Part shown: positions 1 to 5,137 of the stretch, piece after piece
Position numbering within the stretch: position 1 is the first letter of the stretch
Layout of the letters: each line of letters opens with the position of its first letter
From: Marinagarivorans sp. UBA5868
GTDB taxonomy: Bacteria > Pseudomonadota > Gammaproteobacteria > Pseudomonadales > Cellvibrionaceae
DNA length: 5,137 nt
Reading direction: 5' to 3'
NCBI GenBank assembly: GCA_002432095.1
Contig: DJFQ01000216.1
Coordinates: forward strand, 6,961 to 12,097
Program-made: the position numbers and the translations under genes
Notes under the pieces: generated by a model
Told to the model about the DNA's origin: nothing
The model's database searches: none
What the model saw: the letters and a program-made list of their open reading frames with translations, nothing else

Positions 1-878
1 TTCGCCGTCATCAGGCTGCTGTCGGGCATTTGAATGGGAATTACATCACCGGCTCGCAAATCGACAATATCCCGTAGAGTTACCTCGCGTCTGATAATGT
101 CGCATTCGAGATCTACCTCCGCCGCCATTACATCTTCACGCAGCGCCCTCACCCAACGATCGTCGCGCTCGTCGGTATCGGATTGCAGGCCGGCATCGAG
201 AATTTCCCGAATCGGCTCCACCATTGAATACGGCATGGTGATGTGCAACTCGCCGCCGCCGCCATCGAGCTCCACATGAAAGGTGCTTACCACCACCACT
301 TCGCTGGGGCTGACGATATTGGCCATGGAAGGATTCACTTCCGAATTAATATATTCAAAGTCGATGGGTTTAACAGCCTTCCAGGCTTCACGTAGATCAA
401 CAAAAGCTTGCTCCAACACCATCTGCACCACACGCAATTCCGTCGGCGTAAATTCCCGGCCTTCGATTTTTGCGTGTCGGCCATCGCCGCCAAAAAAATT
501 ATCCACCAACTTGAATACTAATTTGGCGTCGAGAATGATAAGCGCCGTGCCGCGCAGCGGGCGGAATTTCACCATATTTAAACTGGTGGGCACATAAAGG
601 GTATGAACGTATTCGCCGAATTTTTGAATCTGAATACCACCCACCGAAACATCTGCAGTTCGACGCAACAAGTTAAACATACTGATGCGGGTATAGCGGG
701 CGAAGCGTTCATTGATCATTTCCAGGGTGGGCATGCGCCCACGTACAATTCGATCCTGACTGGTGAGATCGTACGAACGCACACCCGAGGCATCGAAATC
801 GCCTTCGGTTTCAATTTCACCGTCATCTACGCCATGAAGAAGCGCGTCAATTTCGTCTTGTGATAATAGATCCTGCAC
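1..878 (-). CDS. fliM: Flagellar motor switch protein FliM (C-terminus cut by window edge)
   Basis: FliM is a C-ring (switch) protein at the cytoplasmic face of the flagellar basal body. It binds CheY-P and sets the direction of rotation. The visible part is 292 residues. The N-terminus reads (M)QDLLSQDEIDALLHGVDDG, the CheY-P-binding peptide with the conserved DEIDALL core at residues 8-14. The CheC-like middle domain follows, with FFGGDGR at 128-134 carrying the family GGxG motif. The start of the FliN-like C-terminal domain (TLRDIVDLRAGDVIPIQMP) runs into the edge. FliM proteins are usually about 320-330 residues, so roughly 30-35 are missing. The start is GTG at 878-876: the conserved peptide begins there, a GAGG motif lies 6 bp upstream, and an in-frame TGA stop lies a few codons further up. 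It follows fliL after an unusually long 141-bp gap. No frameshift is seen. Confidence 0.97.
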   Translation of the reverse strand, partial: MQDLLSQDEIDALLHGVDDGEIETEGDFDASGVRSYDLTSQDRIVRGRMPTLEMINERFARYTRISMFNLLRRTADVSVGGIQIQKFGEYVHTLYVPTSLNMVKFRPLRGTALIILDAKLVFKLVDNFFGGDGRHAKIEGREFTPTELRVVQMVLEQAFVDLREAWKAVKPIDFEYINSEVNPSMANIVSPSEVVVVSTFHVELDGGGGELHITMPYSMVEPIREILDAGLQSDTDERDDRWVRALREDVMAAEVDLECDIIRREVTLRDIVDLRAGDVIPIQMPDSSLMTA

Positions 879-1019
879 AAATTGCCTCGGCTTCAGATCA
901 AGATTTCAGTTCGCACTTGTTTTTTATTTTAACAAGCAAACTTCATTTAATTAGTCGCATTAAGAAATCAACCGCATCACAATATCTACTGCACGACAAT
1001 ATCCACTGCACTACAACAT
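879..1019 (-). other. AT-rich spacer between fliL and fliM
   Basis: This 141-bp stretch is clearly richer in A+T than the flanking genes and codes for nothing I recognise. Its fliL-proximal third is a 17-bp tandem repeat. Nearer fliM, at 916-936, CTTGTT and AACAAG form a 6-bp inverted repeat with a 9-nt AT-only loop. No T-run follows on the transcribed strand, so it is not a convincing terminator. Inside it, TGTTAAAAT (934-926, minus strand) resembles an extended -10 box, but no good -35 accompanies it. The likely role is a transcribed operon spacer. A weak internal promoter for fliM cannot be excluded. Confidence 0.5.
885..888 (-). promoter_or_regulatory. Ribosome binding site deciding the fliM GTG start
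   Basis: A GAGG motif sits 6 bp upstream of the GTG codon at 878-876. No ATG lies in frame between the upstream TGA stop and this GTG, so the motif and the conserved N-terminal peptide fix the non-ATG start. Confidence 0.7.
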
Positions 1020-1030
1020 CTACTGCATTA
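980..1030. repeat. Three-copy 17-bp tandem repeat at the fliL 3' end
   Basis: Three adjacent 17-bp units on the plus strand: CAATATCTACTGCACGA (980-996), CAATATCCACTGCACTA (997-1013) and CAACATCTACTGCATTA (1014-1030). Adjacent units differ at 2 to 3 positions. The bases before them (963-979) match the first unit at about 10 of 17 positions and may be a decayed fourth copy. The third unit contains the last fliL codons and its stop. FliL proteins of this group normally end in a sequence like DFVMQ, as here, so the fliL end is probably the source and the other copies arose by slippage. Confidence 0.85.
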
Positions 1031-1550
1031 CAAAATCGGTAAACAACACTTGTTCAATGCCAGGCTTGCCGATTTCCTGCTGCAGCAGACGTTGGATTTC
1101 CTGTAGGCAGGCCTGACGCAATAACTCTTTACCCTCGGCCGTCTGCAACTCTTCAAACGAATGCCCACCAATCAGTAGAATCAACGCGTTGCGAATCATC
1201 GACTGATGCAGCTCAATGGTGCTGATGACGGAGCCGTCCCGGGTCATCAATGTCAATTCCGCCTGTAAATATCGCTGGCGTCCTTTTACGGAAAAGTTCA
1301 CCACAATCGGTGGCTTTAATGGGTAGTAAATGGCCGGGACCGGCGGTGGTGGGGTTTGCTCTGCCGTCACAGGTGCTTCCGTTGTATCTTGCGCCGGCAC
1401 CAAATATTTCAAAGCACCCAAAGTAGCCCCAACGGAGACCGCAATCACACCCAAAATGACCGCCGCAAGCATGATCAGCTTTTTTTTGCCGCCAGCGGCT
1501 TTCGGCTTTTCTTGATTTTCGTCAGCCTGATCCCGCTCTGCGTCGGCCAT
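1020..1550 (-). CDS. fliL: Flagellar basal body-associated protein FliL
   Basis: FliL is a single-pass inner-membrane protein that surrounds or supports the MotAB-type stators at the basal body. It matters for torque and for swarming or surface sensing in several bacteria. The 176-residue protein has a short charged cytoplasmic tail (1-24, ending GKKK) and one transmembrane helix at about 25-50 (LIMLAAVILGVIAVSVGATL). A Pro-rich periplasmic linker follows at about 55-75 (TPPPPVP), then the conserved FliL/stomatin-like domain beginning YYPLKPPIVVNF (75-86) and ending VLFTDFVMQ. I chose the ATG at 1550. It gives the normal FliL topology and has GGA 9 bp upstream, and the frame upstream of it runs through a sigma-54 promoter. 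An in-frame ATG at 1634 would lie upstream of that promoter. Transcription probably starts about 32 bp before the ATG. Confidence 0.96.
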   Translation of the reverse strand: MADAERDQADENQEKPKAAGGKKKLIMLAAVILGVIAVSVGATLGALKYLVPAQDTTEAPVTAEQTPPPPVPAIYYPLKPPIVVNFSVKGRQRYLQAELTLMTRDGSVISTIELHQSMIRNALILLIGGHSFEELQTAEGKELLRQACLQEIQRLLQQEIGKPGIEQVLFTDFVMQ

Positions 1551-1592
1551 CGTCAAAATTCCGTCAGTTTTAATTGTGAGTACAAGGGGTTG

Positions 1593-1608
1593 AGCAAGAG
1601 CGGTGCCA
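1593..1608 (-). promoter_or_regulatory. Sigma-54 (RpoN) -24/-12 promoter for fliL operon
   Basis: The minus strand reads TGGCACCGCTCTTGCT, an exact match to the RpoN consensus TGGCAC-N5-TTGC(A/T), with GG and GC at the required spacing. The predicted start of transcription is near 1582, giving a leader of about 32 nt before fliL. In P. aeruginosa the fliLMNOPQR operon is RpoN- and FleQ-dependent, and FleQ can bind downstream of the RpoN site, so the leader is where an activator site should be sought. I could not identify a convincing FleQ box by eye. Confidence 0.88.
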
Positions 1609-1824
1609 AATGTCAAAAAAATGCTGCACGCCAATCGCCCGCGGTTTTAACAAATGGGTACATCAACAGAAAAGGGCCGGAGTGGCGCACGGCATTAGCG
1701 AAACACGGCTTATTATTTGGAATCAGATCCGCAATGCTTATTTAAAGATAGCAGACCTAAATGGAGATGCTCGCCGCAACGCGGAAACACTGAGGCGAAC
1801 GAGAGGAAGCTCAGAACACGTGAA
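1609..1824. other. fliK-fliL spacer upstream of the fliL promoter
   Basis: Between the fliK stop and the -24 box, 216 bp hold the candidate terminator (1615-1696) and otherwise nothing recognisable. Open frames across it on either strand lack similarity to known families and a good ribosome binding site. As the upstream region of a sigma-54 promoter, it is a natural place for enhancer-binding-protein sites, but no clear dyad was found. Confidence 0.5.
1615..1696 (-). terminator. Candidate intrinsic terminator after fliK (long-loop hairpin plus T7)
   Basis: In the minus-strand transcript, AAUGCCGUGCGCCA (1696-1683) can pair with UGGCGUGCAGCAUU (1633-1620). This gives 14 positions with 11 Watson-Crick pairs, two G-U wobbles and one C-A mismatch. 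Seven T residues (1621-1615) end and follow the stem. The loop is long at 49 nt, but GCCC and GGGC inside it can extend the stem. The T run stops 6 bp before the -24 box of the fliL promoter, so the structure would separate fliK transcripts from fliL. The long loop makes this less certain than a classical terminator. Confidence 0.4.
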
Positions 1825-3264
1825 TTACACAAAATCATCCACACCGTAACGGGTATCCATCCCCCCGTCCGGCACTTGGCTGTTCTCCAGATTTTCACCG
1901 GCAGCAGCGGCTCCCACCATTCCTTCTGCGGCATCGGCACCAGCGTTATCACCATCGCGACCGCGCTGTTGATCGGAAACCCCCGCATCTACCAGTTGCA
2001 TGCCCTGCTCTTGCAGCAGGTCGCGCAACCGCATCATAGACTGGTCCAACGCGTCGCGAACCTGTGGATTGGCACTGACGAAACTCACCACAGCCTGATC
2101 CTGATGAACACTGATCCGCACCTGCAAAGGACCAAGCTCTGGGGGGTCCAACTGCAATTCGGCGGAATGAATTTGCTGGCTGGCGAGCCAAGCTGTGCGC
2201 TCCGCCAACGCTTCCGACCACTGGGCGTGACCAAAGGCCACTTGAACTCTCATCGCGGTTTGCAACTGAGCCTCACCGGGCGCCTGCAACCCCGCGATCA
2301 GGCCAGATTTGCCGTTGACCAATGCCGCGGTACTGGTGGTGCCGCTAGCACTTTCGGGCAGGTCCGCCGACAATTCCAGCCCTGCCGGCAATTCCAGGCC
2401 TGCGGGCGACAGCGCATTCAGGGACGACGCGGCGGGGTCCTGTTTGATCACCATATCCGCTTGTCCAAGTGCTTTATTTACACCAGCCAGCACCTCCGGC
2501 TTTGTTATTTGACTGGCCGCTGGTGCTTCCGTCGCATCTTGAATCCACGAGCTAAAACCCACCCATTTACCCGCCTGCGGCAAATCCTTTGATATGGCGC
2601 CGTCCGCGCTCACTTTATTGATTGAGGAGACGGTTTCCACCGGCACTGCCGCCGGGGATGCGATTAATGAAATAGGGTGATCGACTTCGGGATCAGCCGA
2701 CAAATTCATGGCATCCGAAGGGAGATCCGCCGGCAGCGTCTTGCCGCCCGTCAATAAATCGACAAGATCGCGCAGCACCGCCATTGTTTCGGGTGATCTC
2801 TGCATATCCACTGTTGGCTCAGCCACCATACCTTCAATCGCCGCCGCTATGGCGTGCAACTGCTCTTGCGGAATGTCGGTCTGTTGCAACAGGTCCGCGA
2901 AGGTCAACCCGCCATCGTCGCTTTCCGCAGAGTCACCCTGTTGCATGTCATCGAGAAAACTTCGCAAGCTCTCTCGGAGTTCAGCCGGCAGGAGATCATC
3001 CTCCAATAACACATTCAGCTTTGCGAGCAACGGGGCTGAATCTAAAGGGGTTGCATCTAACGAGGCTGCATTTTCGACAGGGGCAGCGGCGGCTCCCGCT
3101 ACGGACGCCTTATGTTGTGTGAGCTGCATAAATGCCCGACGAAAATCCGTCCCCGCCGCCACTCCTCCGCCATCACCACCAGCGCTTGCAGTGGTGGCGG
3201 CGAATGGGCTGCGCGCGCTGGCAGCTGGAGCGGTGGCGGAGAATAAAAACGGCGGCAGTGACAT
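1825..3264 (-). CDS. fliK: Flagellar hook-length control protein FliK
   Basis: FliK is exported through the flagellar type III system, measures hook length and, through its C-terminal domain, switches FlhB export specificity from hook to filament proteins. The 479-residue protein has a long, low-complexity, Ala/Ser/Asp-rich N-terminal and central part (about 1-330), typical of the poorly conserved ruler region. A conserved Flg_hook domain lies at about 334-433, with LDPPELGPLQVRI at 372-384 and the following amphipathic segment (ANPQVRDALDQSMMRLRDLL). An acidic/Gly-rich tail ends the protein. I chose the ATG at 3264, which has GGAAG 6 bp upstream. A TTG nine codons further upstream is possible but has no such site. 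A six-residue PAGLEL duplication is present in the central region. The gene has its own sigma-54 promoter, consistent with P. aeruginosa fliK being RpoN-dependent. Confidence 0.95.
   Translation of the reverse strand: MSLPPFLFSATAPAASARSPFAATTASAGGDGGGVAAGTDFRRAFMQLTQHKASVAGAAAAPVENAASLDATPLDSAPLLAKLNVLLEDDLLPAELRESLRSFLDDMQQGDSAESDDGGLTFADLLQQTDIPQEQLHAIAAAIEGMVAEPTVDMQRSPETMAVLRDLVDLLTGGKTLPADLPSDAMNLSADPEVDHPISLIASPAAVPVETVSSINKVSADGAISKDLPQAGKWVGFSSWIQDATEAPAASQITKPEVLAGVNKALGQADMVIKQDPAASSLNALSPAGLELPAGLELSADLPESASGTTSTAALVNGKSGLIAGLQAPGEAQLQTAMRVQVAFGHAQWSEALAERTAWLASQQIHSAELQLDPPELGPLQVRISVHQDQAVVSFVSANPQVRDALDQSMMRLRDLLQEQGMQLVDAGVSDQQRGRDGDNAGADAAEGMVGAAAAGENLENSQVPDGGMDTRYGVDDFV
2371..2406. 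repeat. 18-bp in-frame tandem duplication inside fliK
   Basis: Two adjacent 18-bp units, CAATTCCAGCCCTGCCGG (2371-2388) and CAATTCCAGGCCTGCGGG (2389-2406), match at 16 of 18 positions. On the coding strand they give PAGLEL twice, followed by a more diverged SADLPE. The length keeps the frame. This is common in the variable ruler region of FliK, where added residues can alter hook length. Confidence 0.8.
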
Positions 3265-3270
3265 GAATGA

Positions 3271-3275
3271 CTTCC
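3271..3275 (-). promoter_or_regulatory. Ribosome binding site deciding the fliK ATG start
   Basis: GGAAG lies 6 bp upstream of the ATG at 3264-3262. The in-frame TTG at 3291-3289 directly follows a T run with no purine-rich site at a useful distance, so the ATG is preferred. Confidence 0.65.
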
Positions 3276-3289
3276 ATAATCTCGAAAAC

Positions 3290-3310
3290 AAAAAAATTGT
3301 CGCAAGCGAC
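3290..3310 (-). terminator. Short hairpin plus T7 in the fliK leader
   Basis: On the minus strand GTCGCTTGCGAC (3310-3299) forms a 4-bp stem with a CTTG loop, or 5 bp if the loop closes tightly. AA and seven T residues (3296-3290) follow. It lies just downstream of the predicted fliK transcription start (near 3316), so it would act within the first ~27 nt of the fliK mRNA or on read-through from hptB. The stem is short and the terminator call is tentative. It may simply be an AT-rich leader. Confidence 0.3.
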
Positions 3311-3326
3311 TGATCAAGGGAAGCTC

Positions 3327-3342
3327 AGCAATCGTTGTGCCA
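3327..3342 (-). promoter_or_regulatory. Sigma-54 (RpoN) -24/-12 promoter for fliK
   Basis: The minus strand reads TGGCACAACGATTGCT, again an exact TGGCAC-N5-TTGC(A/T) match, with the same outer boxes as the fliL promoter. It is intergenic, 48 bp past the hptB stop. The predicted start is near 3316, with a leader of about 52 nt before the fliK ATG. In P. aeruginosa, fliK is assigned to the RpoN/FleR class, and a FleQ/FleR-type activator would be needed here too. Confidence 0.88.
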
Positions 3343-3389
3343 CTGGCTGGCAAGCAAGGTGTTTTGTGGAGATGGGGCTTGGGCGGGAC

Positions 3390-3728
3390 TTAATACGTTC
3401 GCAGTTCCGCGCAAACAGCGGCAAATTCCTGTTCGACGGCGGCAAATACTGTCGACATGGTGACGGCGCTACGCTCTTTGCCGAGCTGCTCAAGATCGCC
3501 GCATAACATTCCCAAGTCGTTGGCGCCAATATTCCGGCTGCTGCCCTTAAGGCCGTGGGCCTCCGCATGGACCACGTCAAAATCCGGTTGCACAACGGCG
3601 CTGCGCAGTAGGCTGATCCGGCGCTCGCCATCCTGAATAAAACGCTCCACCAGTTCACCAAAGCGCTCGCCCAACAATTCTTGCAGTTGGGCCATCATAG
3701 AAGCATCGATTCGTGTGCTGGCAGCCAT
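3390..3728 (-). CDS. hptB: Histidine phosphotransfer (Hpt) protein, HptB-like
   Basis: This 112-residue cytoplasmic protein is a single Hpt domain, which relays phosphate from hybrid sensor kinases to a response regulator. The diagnostic motif AHGLKGSSRNIGA is at residues 57-69, with His58 as the phospho-acceptor and Lys61/Gly62 as the usual flanking residues. The rest is predicted helical, as expected for a four-helix bundle. It starts 5 bp after the stop of the response regulator gene, whose last two Glu codons (GAG GAA) form its Shine-Dalgarno site, so the two are probably translationally coupled. In P. aeruginosa, HptB receives phosphate from RetS-related hybrid kinases and passes it to HsbR. 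The name is given on that motif, size and neighbour pairing. Whether the same kinases feed it here cannot be seen. Confidence 0.88.
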   Translation of the reverse strand: MAASTRIDASMMAQLQELLGERFGELVERFIQDGERRISLLRSAVVQPDFDVVHAEAHGLKGSSRNIGANDLGMLCGDLEQLGKERSAVTMSTVFAAVEQEFAAVCAELRTY

Positions 3729-3733
3729 GTAGA

Positions 3734-5137
3734 TTATTCCTCGTAGCTCCAGGGAAATTGAACCTGTATACGATTCCCCGGCGGCAATATTCGCAGTGAT
3801 TCACAGATGGATGCCACCAGCGTCAAACCGCGGCCATAATATTGCGCATTCGCTGCGGCTTTACCCAATTCATCCTGCGCAGAGACAGCAGGGTTTTGTT
3901 TGGGTACGAAACCCTTACCGCTGTCCACCACCGTAACGGTCAACATGCCGCCATTTTCTCGAACCTCATGGCGAAACTCGAATCTCACGGAGGCATCGGT
4001 GAGTGCTTCCAAGCCTTCTTTGCGCAAGCGATAGTATTCGGCGAAACCAGCGGGCGAACTTTTTATATCCGACTGCAGACCGAGTACGCCGTGTTCCAGG
4101 GCATTGTTGAACAGCTCGGAGAGCACCGTGTACAACACGCTACTGTTCTGCCGCAGACCCGGCACTTCCGATATCACGTGAATCAATAATGACAAGGGGT
4201 TGAATGTTTTCAGCGACGATGCCACCAGCGTCAGACTTAATTCCCAATCCTCCAGATAGCCATTGCGCATACCGGATTTTGGTACGATGGCGCGCACCTG
4301 CTCTTCACAAGGCACCGCAATATCCACCAGGGAAATATCGTCGTCTTTTTCAGTGCTGCCGATGTGATCCTGCACTTGCCGCAAGATCTGCCCGTACACC
4401 GCGTGTGGTTCGAGACCCTTGTCAAGCACGGCATTGATATTGTCCTCGCCGAACATATCGCCAGCGCGATTGCGCGCCTCTTGAATCCCATCGGACCACA
4501 TTAAAAAGTGGTCGCCTTTTTCCAACTGCAAAATCTGCGTGTCCGCTTTGAAATCGCGATTGGACAAAACACCCAGAGGAAGGTGGCTGGATCTCACCCG
4601 CTCATAAGTGCGGGTTTTATGGCGGTAGAGAATATTGTCCGGCAGACCGCCGTTCCAAACACTGACGCGATTTTTCTGAAAATTAATATCCACACAAGTG
4701 GCGCAACAAAAAAGACCGACGGGTAAGGTTTGATAAAGTTTCTGGTTGATTTCCCGCAGGATGTCCGCGAGCGAAAATCCTTTCCCCACCATGCCATAAA
4801 ACGTTGACGCCAGCGGCATGGAGCCAATCGCTGCCGGCAAACCATGTCCGGTGAAATCCCCCAAAACGACAAACAGACTGCCCCGCGGACTGACCTCCGC
4901 CAGCAAAACATCACCATTGAATACCGCGAGAGCGGACATGTAATAGCGAATCACATCCAACTTGAGCGCGCCGGCATGGGCAATTTTGTCGAATACCTGC
5001 TTGGCGACATTCTGCTCTTGAATCAAATGTTTATTGTGCAGGGCGATCTGATCTTTTTGATGCGCAACGGTTTTGTGCATCTCGCGCATACGCGAGAACG
5101 CTTTAATTTTGGAATCAAGGACGATTTGATTGTAGGG
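3734..5137 (-). CDS. hsbR: Response regulator with SpoIIE/PP2C phosphatase and HATPase_c kinase domains, HsbR-like (N-terminus outside window)
   Basis: 467 residues are visible and the frame is open at the window edge. The first residues (PYNQIVLDSKIKAFSRM) look like the end of a receiver domain just after its Lys-Pro motif, so about 100 N-terminal residues, including the phospho-Asp, are outside. A probable coiled-coil linker follows at about 17-55. The PP2C/SpoIIE Ser/Thr phosphatase domain spans about 60-275 and has candidate metal-binding Asp in NGDVLLAE (76), LGDFTGHGLPAA (94), MWSDGIQEARN (216) and DDDISLVDI (265-267). The HATPase_c domain spans about 290-460, with an N box ELFNNALEHG (341-350), DSGKGF (405-410) and YGRGL (434-438), all intact. 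The protein thus looks able both to phosphorylate and to dephosphorylate a STAS anti-anti-sigma partner, as HsbR does with HsbA in P. aeruginosa. The internal ATG at 5089 is not the true start. The adjoining hptB gene supplies the likely phosphodonor. Confidence 0.92.
   Translation of the reverse strand, partial: PYNQIVLDSKIKAFSRMREMHKTVAHQKDQIALHNKHLIQEQNVAKQVFDKIAHAGALKLDVIRYYMSALAVFNGDVLLAEVSPRGSLFVVLGDFTGHGLPAAIGSMPLASTFYGMVGKGFSLADILREINQKLYQTLPVGLFCCATCVDINFQKNRVSVWNGGLPDNILYRHKTRTYERVRSSHLPLGVLSNRDFKADTQILQLEKGDHFLMWSDGIQEARNRAGDMFGEDNINAVLDKGLEPHAVYGQILRQVQDHIGSTEKDDDISLVDIAVPCEEQVRAIVPKSGMRNGYLEDWELSLTLVASSLKTFNPLSLLIHVISEVPGLRQNSSVLYTVLSELFNNALEHGVLGLQSDIKSSPAGFAEYYRLRKEGLEALTDASVRFEFRHEVRENGGMLTVTVVDSGKGFVPKQNPAVSAQDELGKAAANAQYYGRGLTLVASICESLRILPPGNRIQVQFPWSYEE
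3737..3742 (-). promoter_or_regulatory. hptB ribosome binding site inside the end of the upstream gene
   Basis: GAGGAA, 8 bp before the hptB ATG, is made of the last two sense codons (Glu-Glu) of the upstream regulator gene. Ribosomes ending the first gene would be placed at the second start. Confidence 0.7.

Noticed and set aside
905..960. Possible FliA (sigma-28) promoter ahead of fliM, from TGAAGTTT on the minus strand
   Set aside because: The -10 region at the correct spacing is TAAAAAAC, which does not resemble GCCGATAA.
1552..1566. GTCAAAATTCCGTC in the fliL leader as a FleQ box
   Set aside because: Only about 8 of 14 positions fit the FleQ consensus as I recall it, too weak to annotate.
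1551..1634. N-terminal extension of FliL starting at ATG 1634, with a signal-peptide-like hydrophobic stretch
   Set aside because: The frame crosses an exact sigma-54 promoter, so most of it would not be in the mRNA. FliL normally begins with a short charged tail before its membrane helix, as the ATG at 1550 gives.
2070..2085. Plus-strand TGGCAC resembling a sigma-54 -24 box
   Set aside because: Inside fliK and antisense, and the -12 position reads AAACT instead of TTGCW.
1717..2592. Long plus-strand open frame of 291 codons antisense to fliK
   Set aside because: It lies opposite fliK, has no recognisable domain, and its composition (many Gln, His, Arg) is typical of the shadow of a real coding frame. 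FliK in the other strand has a clear Flg_hook domain.
3265..3291. TTG start for FliK adding nine residues
   Set aside because: No ribosome binding site at the right distance and a T run lies just before it. The ATG at 3264 has GGAAG 6 bp upstream.
2708..3313. Plus-strand open frame of 201 codons antisense to the fliK N-terminal half
   Set aside because: Ser/Ala-rich shadow of the low-complexity FliK region, with no family motif.
1..5137. CRISPR array, tRNA/rRNA, insertion sequence or phage gene
   Set aside because: No repeat-spacer pattern, no structural RNA sequence, no transposase motifs or terminal inverted repeats were seen. The window is filled by flagellar and signalling genes.

Overview
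The window is a piece of a chromosomal flagellar gene cluster from a polar-flagellated gammaproteobacterium, most like Pseudomonas and the Cellvibrionales-type marine relatives. The assignment rests on protein family, gene order and promoter type. It was made by eye with no database search, so the genus is open. Base composition is moderate and even, with no sign of mobile DNA. All five genes lie on the minus strand, so the biological reading order runs from high to low coordinates.

Layout in transcription order. (1) 5137-3734: most of a response regulator with the end of a receiver domain, a SpoIIE/PP2C Ser/Thr phosphatase domain and a C-terminal HATPase_c kinase domain (HsbR-like); its start is outside the window. 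(2) 3728-3390: a small Hpt phosphotransfer protein (HptB-like), 5 bp downstream and using the last two codons of the first gene as its ribosome binding site. (3) 3389-3265: a 125-bp spacer with a perfect sigma-54 -24/-12 promoter and a short hairpin plus T7 run. (4) 3264-1825: fliK, the hook-length control protein. (5) 1824-1551: a 274-bp spacer with a long imperfect hairpin ending in T7 and a second perfect sigma-54 promoter. (6) 1550-1020: fliL. (7) 1019-879: an AT-rich spacer with a 17-bp tandem repeat that starts inside the fliL stop region. (8) 878-1: fliM from a GTG start, lacking roughly its last 30-35 residues at the window edge.

How the parts fit. FliM (switch), FliL (stator-associated) and FliK (hook ruler) are structural or assembly parts of the flagellum. 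The Hpt and phosphatase/kinase pair is a regulatory module. In Pseudomonas aeruginosa its counterparts HptB and HsbR control the anti-anti-sigma factor HsbA, which links the flagellar anti-sigma factor FlgM and c-di-GMP signalling to the choice between swimming and surface life. A STAS-domain partner would be expected just beyond the right edge. The two sigma-54 promoters split the window into three likely transcription units: regulator-hpt, fliK, and fliLM onward. Nothing here looks like an undescribed system. The points most worth checking are the twin promoters with their flanking hairpins and the tandem repeat after fliL.
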